Source of the DNA: Paralithodes platypus
Taxonomy: Eukaryota > Arthropoda > Malacostraca > Decapoda > Lithodidae
Length of the DNA: 64,000 nucleotides
Direction of reading: 5' to 3'
Assembly: GCA_032716605.1 (NCBI GenBank)
Contig: CM064495.1
Coordinates: forward strand, 19,778,942-19,842,941
Positions 23,701 through 32,700 of this stretch are shown in pieces (the stretch's first letter is position 1; the number at the start of each line of letters is the position of its first letter). The notes under the pieces were generated by a model. The model was given only the letters and a program-made list of their open reading frames with translations. It was not told where the DNA came from and ran no database searches. The position numbers were made by a program, and so were the translations under genes.

Positions 23701-26700
23701 CTTGGGACTGCTGGGGACTTTTATTACTGTATCCTACAGTACTCAACGGGTTAATTACATATCTTATTGTACATAAATGATATATGACATAATGATGTCT
23801 GGTATTCTATTAGCAAAATTTACCTCATCATGTTGATATTGCATTAGCTCATTCAGAAGGTACGGTACATGCATTATTGGAATCATTACTGATGATGGCT
23901 GATTAAAAGTACAGTAATTTTCATTATTATGCTTTCGTCTTTCCAGGTGAATGCCACAGATGCTGATGTTGGCAGAAATGCTCACGTTACCTACAGCCTG
24001 GGAAGTTCCTCTGATGGTGGTTTCTACATTAGTGAGCGTACAGGCGTCATCTACACCAACTCTTCTGTTCACTACAACCCTCGTCACCCTATCATCCAGC
24101 TGGTTGTCACAGCTCGGGATGGAGGAAGACCATCAATGGCTGCCGTGGCAGCTGTCAGAATTCAAGTAACTGACGTTAATGACAATGCGCCAAAATTTTC
24201 AAGGGAGGACTACACGTACGTATTGAATCTGCATTGCTTCTATCTATCTATCTATTGCCTGACGCCATGATCCCCGAAGGGGTGGCCACGAACGAACCGC
24301 CCCCAAGCACCTCTGTCCCCAGTCAGTCGACGCCCCTCCCAACCAGCACCGCCTTCATTCATATACTTCCTCACTCCATCCTTCCACCTCTCCTTCGGTC
24401 TACCTCTTCCTCTCTGTCCTTCCACCTCGCTCTCGTACACCCTCTTAGTCATTCTCTTGCTTCCCATACGTTCCATATGGCCGAACCATCTCAAGTTGTT
24501 CCTTTTCACACTTTCCAGCACATCTACCTCCACACCACACCTCCTTCTTACTTCCTCATTCGTCTGTCTATCCCTCCATGTAACTCCGCACGCACTTCTC
24601 AAGTAACTCATTTCCACCGCTCTCACTCTTGGTCTGAGTCTCTCCACGAACGTCCATGCTTCGCTTCCGTAAGTTAGTGTCGGGATTACCACACTGTCAT
24701 GCAAGGACTTCTTCACTTCCATACTGACCACTCTATTTCTTGTTACTGCTTTCAACGTTCCTACAACCCTCTTCCCCTGTTGCACCCTCTCCCGCACTTC
24801 TTCATCCACAGTCCCATCTTTACTCAACACACTGCCCAGATACTTAAAAGAGCTGATGATCTCCATAGCCTGACCGTTCAACTTCACCTCACACTCTGTG
24901 ACTTCACCCCATTCGAAGACCATAACCTTGCTTTTCCCCACATTTACCTTCAAATTCCGTTTTTCACACACTGTTCCAAACTCATTTCCCAGACCCTGCA
25001 ACTCCCATTCATTATCGCTCATCAAAACTGTGTCATCCGCAAACAGCAGTAGGCTATAGGCAGCTTCCACTCATTTCCCTCCCTTTTCAGTGATACACCA
25101 ACATCCACTGCTCTTCCTAGTATTTCTTTCATGACTCCATCCATATATACAGTAAACAACCATGGGGACATCACACACCCCTGTTTCAACCCAACACTCA
25201 GGTCAAAGAACTCGCTCTGCTTATTCTCTACACGTACTGCCGCCTTTGCACCCTCATACATGCTCTTCACTGCTTTCAGCACCTTGCCATCTACTCCGTA
25301 TATTCTAAGTACTTTCCACATGCCTTCTCTATCCACTCTGTCATAAGCCTTCTCCAAGTCCATAAATGCAACATACACCTTTTGTTGCTTCTCCAGATAT
25401 TTCTCTACAACACAATTCAGGGTAAAAATCTGGTCTACACATCCTCTTCCCTTCCTGAAACCTCCCTGCTCGTCGCCTATCCATTTCTCCGTTCTCACTC
25501 TCGCTCTCTCAATCACTACCCTACTGTACACCTTCCCTACTACGCTTGCAAGACATATTCCTCGGTGGTTACCACACACTCCTCTTTCCCCTTTGCCCTT
25601 ATATAGGGGGATTATTATGCCAGTCTTCCAGTCATTGGGTGCATTCCCCTTCTCCCATGCTAGTTTACACATTTTCCATACCCATTCGATCACTATCTCA
25701 CCACCATACCTCAACATTTCCCCACACACTCCATCTGTTCCTGGTGCTTTCTCCAACTTCACTCTTTTCATAGCTTCCCACACTTCTGACCTCCTGATCC
25801 CCACCTCCTCCTCCACTGTCACTCCTCTTCTCCCTCCCATACCATATCCAACTATGTTTGCTGGCTCTTCATTCCTTACATTTAGCAACTCATATTGAAA
25901 TACTCCCTCCATCTTTCGACTCTCTCTTGCTTCTCGGCTAGCATTCTCCCATTCTTATCTTTCACACCCTTACTGTTTCCCTTGCTACCTTTCCTAACTT
26001 TCTGCATTGCTTACTATTTAATTATACAGTGGACCTTCATAAAGAACAACTAATACCTGCACATACAGTATTTTCATACTGTTTATTAACACAAATGATT
26101 ATCTCCTTGTCAATTTAAATATAATCCCAACCATAAATTTTATCTTCATATGGTAATATTCCAAGGCAAGATACTACTGTACCTCCAAAGTTATCTAGTA
26201 CAGTATAATGTATAAAAGATTCTGCCAGAGACTGGGCAGCCTGGATCAAGTGATACCATTTGCTGTAAACATATGCATAGGGCATGATCTTTCAATGTAC
26301 ATATACAATATATTATGTTTGTATGTATTATGTTTGTATGAGTAAGAGGGTGGTGAAGAGAGTAGTGAAGGAAAGTAAGAGAAGAGTAGATGAGGAATTT
26401 GGAAGGAATCTGAGTGTAAAATGGAGGGAGAGTAAGAAACTGTTCTGGAAAGAAGTCAAGAAAGTTAGGGAAGGTAGCAAGGGAAACAGTAAGGGTGTGA
26501 AAGATAAGAATGGGAGAATGCTAGCCGAGAAGCAAGAGAGAGTCGAAAGATGGAGGGAGTACTTCAACGAGTTGCTAAATGTAAGGAATGAAGAGCCAGC
26601 AAACATAGTTGGATATGGTATGGGAGGGAGAAGAGGAGTGACAGTGGAGGAGGAGGTGGGGATCAGGAGGTCAGAAGTGTGGGAAGCCATGAAAAGAGTG

Positions 26701-29700
26701 AAGTTGGGGAAAGCACCAGGAACAGATGGAGTGTGTGGGGAAATGTTGAGGTATGGTGGTGAGATAGTGATCGAATGGGTATGGAAAATGTGAAAACTAG
26801 CATGGGAGAAGGGGAGTACACCCGATGACTGGAAGACTGGCATAATAGTCCCCCTATATAAGGGCAAAGGGGAAAGAGGAGTGTGTGGTAACCACCGAGG
26901 AATATGTCTTCTAAGCGTAGTAGGGAAGGTATACAGTAGGTTAGTGATTGAGAGAGTGAGAGTGAGAACGGAGATACATACATACATACATACATAACAT
27001 TTTAAGACTGAGTGTTCCACACATAAGTGCAGTTTCAGTCTCTTGTCCTAATGGCGGCGTTCCAGGCAACCCTGTTAAGGGCTGCTTCACTTGTCAAGTT
27101 CTTGGATTTGAGATCGGCGCGTATAGTCCGATCCCAGGTCTTCCTCGGTCCACCCCTTGGTGCAGCTCCCTCCACAATCACAGACCTGCATTTTTTCACC
27201 CAATTTTGTTCATCCATTCTCTCCACATGTCCATACCATCCCAGTCTACTTGTACGCATCACCTCGCTAATACTCTTTATACCTAAACGTCTCCTCAGCT
27301 CAACATTTGTTATTCTATCCTGTAGCCTGGCCCCACACATCCATCTCACCATTCTCATCTCATTACGCTCCATTCTGTTGACATCCTCTACTTTAACGGC
27401 CCATGTTTCTGAGGCATACGTCATTGCACTTCTAACACATGAGGCATACACCTTTCCCTTCAGGGGGAGAGGCATTCTTTTCATGGTCAGGATTGGCATC
27501 AATTCTCTGAACTTCCCCCAGCCACACCTAATTCTAGCAACAGTGGCAGCCTCGGCCCCACCACCGGCAGAGATGGTATCTCCTAGGTAACAAAACTTGT
27601 TCACCAGCTCCAAAGACTCATTTCCCAAATTCACAGCCACAGGATCATCACTTAACACAAGCTCGCCTTTGCACACTACGCACTCAAATTTCTCTATTTC
27701 TGACTTATCCTTCGGCAGGGGCCCCTTTATTCTACTACAGCGCTTACTCCCATGGTGTACCCAACATCGACAGATGCTACATTGAATTGAGTTAACGCCA
27801 ACTCCCTTTCCACACACTGCACCTGGGTATGCACCGCTCTTTTCCACATTGCCTCGTCTCAAACTACAATGCATAACCTTGGTTTTGTTAATATTGACTC
27901 TTAAACCCTTGCTCGCCATGCCCTCTCTCCACTTTCTGAATTTGGCCTCAGCATCCTGCATACTGTCAGCTATTAGGACTAAATCGTCTGCATAAAACAG
28001 TTCCAACGGGAGTCCGCCTCTAAAAACTCTAGACAGCGCCTCCAAGACCATAATAAAGAGGAGGGGGCTTAACACTGAACCCTGATGGACTCCAACACGG
28101 ACTGCGAACTCATCACTCAGTACACCCTTCACCCTCACCGAACTTCGCGAATCCTCATACATCTTCATTATCACACGCACCAGCCACTCTTCCACACCAA
28201 GTTTCCTCATAGCCCACTGTACAACATCTCTAGGTACCCTATCAAAGGCCTTCTCCAGGTCCACAAACACAAAGTAAAGATCCCTGCCTTTTAGTAGGTA
28301 TCTTTCCTGTATCTGCCTGACTATGAAGATAGCATCGGTTGTACCACGTCCTGGCATAAAACCAAACTGCATATCATCAATAGAGATGCTTTGCCTGATC
28401 AAACCCTCAAGGACTCTCTCACAGACCTTCATGATTTGGTCAAGCATTTTCAGGCCCCTATAATTTCCTCTATCTAGCGCATCCCCTTTTCCTTTGTATA
28501 TATTTACTATTACACTTTTGAGCCAATCCTCTGGGATTTTCTCATCTTTAATAATGGTGTTTATCAACTCAGTGACTAAGTTTACACCAATCTCCCCTGA
28601 GGCTTTTATCATCTCAGCGACAATGTCGGAGCAACCTGGAGCTTTACCGTCCTTCATTTTATTTTATTTTATTTTCATTTTATGAGATATGGATAGGCGA
28701 CGAGCAGGGAGGTTTTAGGAAGGGAAGAGGATGTGTAGATCAGATTTTTACCCTGAATTGTGTTGTGGAGAAATATCTGGAGAAGAAACAAAAGGTGTAT
28801 GTTGCCTTTATGGACTGGGAGAAGGCCTATGACAGAGTGGATAGAGAAGGTTTGTGGAAAGTACAGTCAGGACCCCCAATACACGATTCCACAATTCGCG
28901 AAAACCCTAATACACGAGTTACCCCTCGAAAATAACATTAATTAATTAAGCATTAATTATGCGAGGTGGTACCACAATACACGAATCGAGAGCTAAGAAG
29001 GGGCCAAATCCGCTATTCCCGCTTGATACGCGAGCACGTCTACGTTTCGCGAGGCCCAGGAGTAGCTCTGAAAAAAGAAGAAGACGGGCATACGCCTGCC
29101 TTCCCTCCCGCTTACCCTCCCTCCCTCCCTCCCACAGTCCCGCTCAAGCGCTCATAGCCGTGCGGAGTGACCAAACGTTTGTAGTGCCTGCCACTTTTTT
29201 CGCCATGCCACGCCAATATAAGAAGATAACACACAAAATGAAGGTGGAATTGTTGTTTCGCAAGAAAAGAGGAGAAGGAAACTGTGCAATAGGCTTGTCA
29301 GAGTAAACTGTTCGTACGATTTGGTTAGGGAGGGAGAAGTTGGAGAAAATCGTGAAGTCCTACGGTCCTAGTCCTAGCCTATCTACTACTAATTTTAAGG
29401 ATAGTTTCATATTTTTATTCATTGTTCTTCTTATATATAAGATATAGACTGTACTGTAGAGCCAAAAATGTCGAAAATAGGGCCAAAAATTTCGAAAATA
29501 GGCCATAATTGAGAGATGTCACCCAATCTAATTATTCCCATTTAAAGTTAGTTCCACAATACCCGAATTCACAATACGCGATGCCTCCTGTCACCCCTAT
29601 TCTCGCGAATTGGGGGTCCTGACTGTACTTAGAATATACGGAGTAGATGGAAAGCTGCTGAAAGCAGTGAAGAGCATGTATGAGGGTGCAAAGGCGGCAG

Positions 29701-32700
29701 TACGTGTGGAGAGTGAGCAGAGCGAGTTCTTTGACCTGAATGTTGGTTTGAAACAGGGTTGTGTCATGTCCCCGTGGTTGTTTACTGTATATATGGATGG
29801 AGTCATGAAAGAAATACTATCAAGAGCAGTGGATGTTGGTGTATCGCTGAAAAGGGAGGGAATTGAGTGGAAGCTACCTATACTGCTGTTTGCGGATGAT
29901 ACAGTTCTGATGAGTGATAATGAATGGGAGTTGCAGGGTCTGGTAAATGAGTTTGGAACAGTGTGCGAAAAACGGAATTTGAAGGTAAATGCGGGGAAGA
30001 GCAAGGTTATGGTCTTCGAAAGGGGTGAAGTCACAGAGTGTGAGGTGAAGCTGAACGGTCAGGCTATGGAGATCGTCAACTCTTTTAAGTATCTGGGCAG
30101 TGTGTTGAGTAAAGATGGGACTATGGATGAAGAAGTGCGGGAGAGGGTACAAGAGGGGAAGAGGGTTGTAGGAACGCTAAAAGCAGTAACAAGAAATAGG
30201 GTGGTCAGTATGGAAGTGAAGAAGTCCTTGCATGACAGTGTGGTAATCCCGACACTTACTTACGGAAGCGAAGCATGGACGTTGGTTGAGAGACTTAGAC
30301 CAAGAGTGAAAGCAGTTGAAATGAATTACCTAAGAAGCGCGTGCGGAGTTACATGGAGGGATAGACAGACTAATGAGGAAGTAAGAAGGAGGTGTGGTGT
30401 GGAGGTAGATGTGCTGGAAAGTGTGAAAAGGAACAACTTGAGATGGTTCGGCCATATGGAACGTATGGAAAGAGAGAGAATGACTAAGAGGGTGTACGAG
30501 AGCGAGGTGGAGGGACAGAAAGGGAGAGGTAGACCGAAAGAGAGGTGGAAGGATGGAGTGAGGAAGTATATGAATGAAGGCGGTGCTGGTTGGGGGGAGG
30601 GGCGTCGACTGACCAGGGACAGAGGTGCATGGGGGCGGTTCGTTCGTGGCCACCCCTTCGGGGATCACGGCGTCAGGCAATAGATAGATAGATAGATGTA
30701 TTAAGCTTTGTAAGGTGTGGGTACTATTTTTAGAGGAAACCGTTTCATTAACTGTTTATCAGTCGAGGCTGTTCAGCCAGGCAGCTTAGGGAACGACTAC
30801 TACTACTACTACTACTGTTTATCAGTACAGTACTGTACTTTTGTATCCTTCGTTTGATATTAGAATGATTTTAAAGTGAAGAATTCCGTTACTGTACTTA
30901 TGACTGTTGCAGTGATCTAGCATTAATATACCACAATTTATGTTGTGTTATTTTTTCCATATATAGATTAACAAGCTATATGAAGGCCCACTGTACTGTA
31001 TATCATAGCTTTGAATCAGTAGTTAATGATAATTTGTTATGCTGCTTTTTCTTCTATATTTTCATCTTAAATTCTAAATATAAATTAATCCTAGAATTAC
31101 AGTATTGCTGTAGCAATCTGGTAAAAAATAATTCATATATTTTCATTTGCTTAGCATAGGCATTTTTAATTTTCTTATGATACAATATTTGCTTCCCACA
31201 GTGCTCATGTGAGCGAGGATGCTCCCAGAGGTCACCTGGTCACCAGAGTTTCAGCTTCAGACATGGATGAGTCCCGCCACAACCGAAATATTGACTATCG
31301 ACTAGTTAGTGGTAATGAACTTGGAGCCTTCCAGATCACCAGCAGCACTGGTGAAATACTGCTGGTAAAAGCTCTTGATCGGGAAGAAGTGGCAGAGTTC
31401 CGTTTAGTGGCTATGGCAACTGATCGTGGTCAACCTGCACGCAACACAACTACAGAAGTGGTCATTACGGTGGATGATATCAATGACCATTCACCAGTCT
31501 TCAACCAAAGCCAGTATGCTGTTTCAATCAGTGAATCTCTTAGTATGGGTGCCTCTGTGCTTCAAGTGTCAGCCACAGATGATGATGCAAGTACTAATGC
31601 TCGTATCACCTATGATATCACTTCTGGAAATGATCACCAGGTGTTTGCACTGGACTCTGAAACTGGTTTGATTAGCCTCCGTGAAACTCTTGACTTTGAT
31701 ACAGTGTCTGAGTACCGCTTCATAGTCCGGGCCACTGATGGTAGCCGCCACCACCCTCTCTCAGCCCTTGCCACAGTACTTATCACACTTGAAGATGAAA
31801 ATGATAATGCACCACAGTTTCCAGTTGACAAATACTTGGAGTTTGTGCCTGAGAATTCTCCTGTAGGCACTTCAGTGTTTACTGCACATGCCAATGATGC
31901 AGATAAAGGTAAATATGGAGCCCTCAACTACTCCATTCCAGGTGGTAAGGACATGGACAAGTTCAGCATAGATTCTGATACAGGAATTGTTATTACCAAA
32001 GCTGTATTTGATTATGAGGTAAAGCCAGAATATTCTTTCCTGCTTCGTGCTATTGATGCTGGAGGAAAATCATCTGTTGTTTCTGTGCAGGTCAATGTGG
32101 AAAGTCAAGATGAATTTGCTCCAGAGTTTTTGGACCGAAATTACTATTTTACGGTTCCAACAAATATGGAAGCAGGTATGGTGATTGGGCGAGTAGAAGC
32201 AACAGATAAGGATGGGGGTCCTGATGGCAGGGTATTCTATTCTCTTCGTACATCTTCCAGTATGTTCAAGATCAATCGGACCTCAGGAGAAATTACAGTC
32301 AGGCGTTCAGGTGTACAAGACGAGGGAATGATAGAACTAGAGGTGATGGCAACATCTGGTCTGGCAGGGTTACTGCAAGCTGTGGCTGTGGCAAAAGTCA
32401 ATGTAGGTGGCAAGAATGGCACTTATGATGTACCTTCTATAACAGATCCAGGAAGTCATGATTCTGGGGGCTTAGCTACTTGGGCCATTGGCCTCCTTAT
32501 TGCCCTCATCTTTTTGGTGCTCATCTTTGGTGGAGCATTTTTATTCCTTTATCGACGAAATCACCGTGCTCGGAAAACTGTAATGGCTGACCAATTTGAC
32601 AACTCTTTTGACACAATAGATATCCGTCCTCCTCCTTCAGCTCCAGCAGACCTGTCTCAATACCCTCCACGTTACAATGACCTACCTCACTACGACCATC

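Larger units (their letters stand above)
26341..30700 (+). mobile_element. RTE-type LINE copy B, split by two nested insertions
   Basis: Segments 26341-26976, 28684-28863 and 29626-30700 join into one RTE sequence colinear with copies A and C. The first part carries ERVERWREYFNELLNVRNEE and the RT start, with a nonsense codon after EWVWKM (26791). The last segment is open from 29610 to 30683: GLKQGCVMSPWLFTVYMDG, FADDTVLMS, then RWFGHMERMERERMTKR. The 3' tail is TAGATAGATAGA at 30681-30696. No endonuclease region is present, so it is 5'-truncated. Confidence 0.85.
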
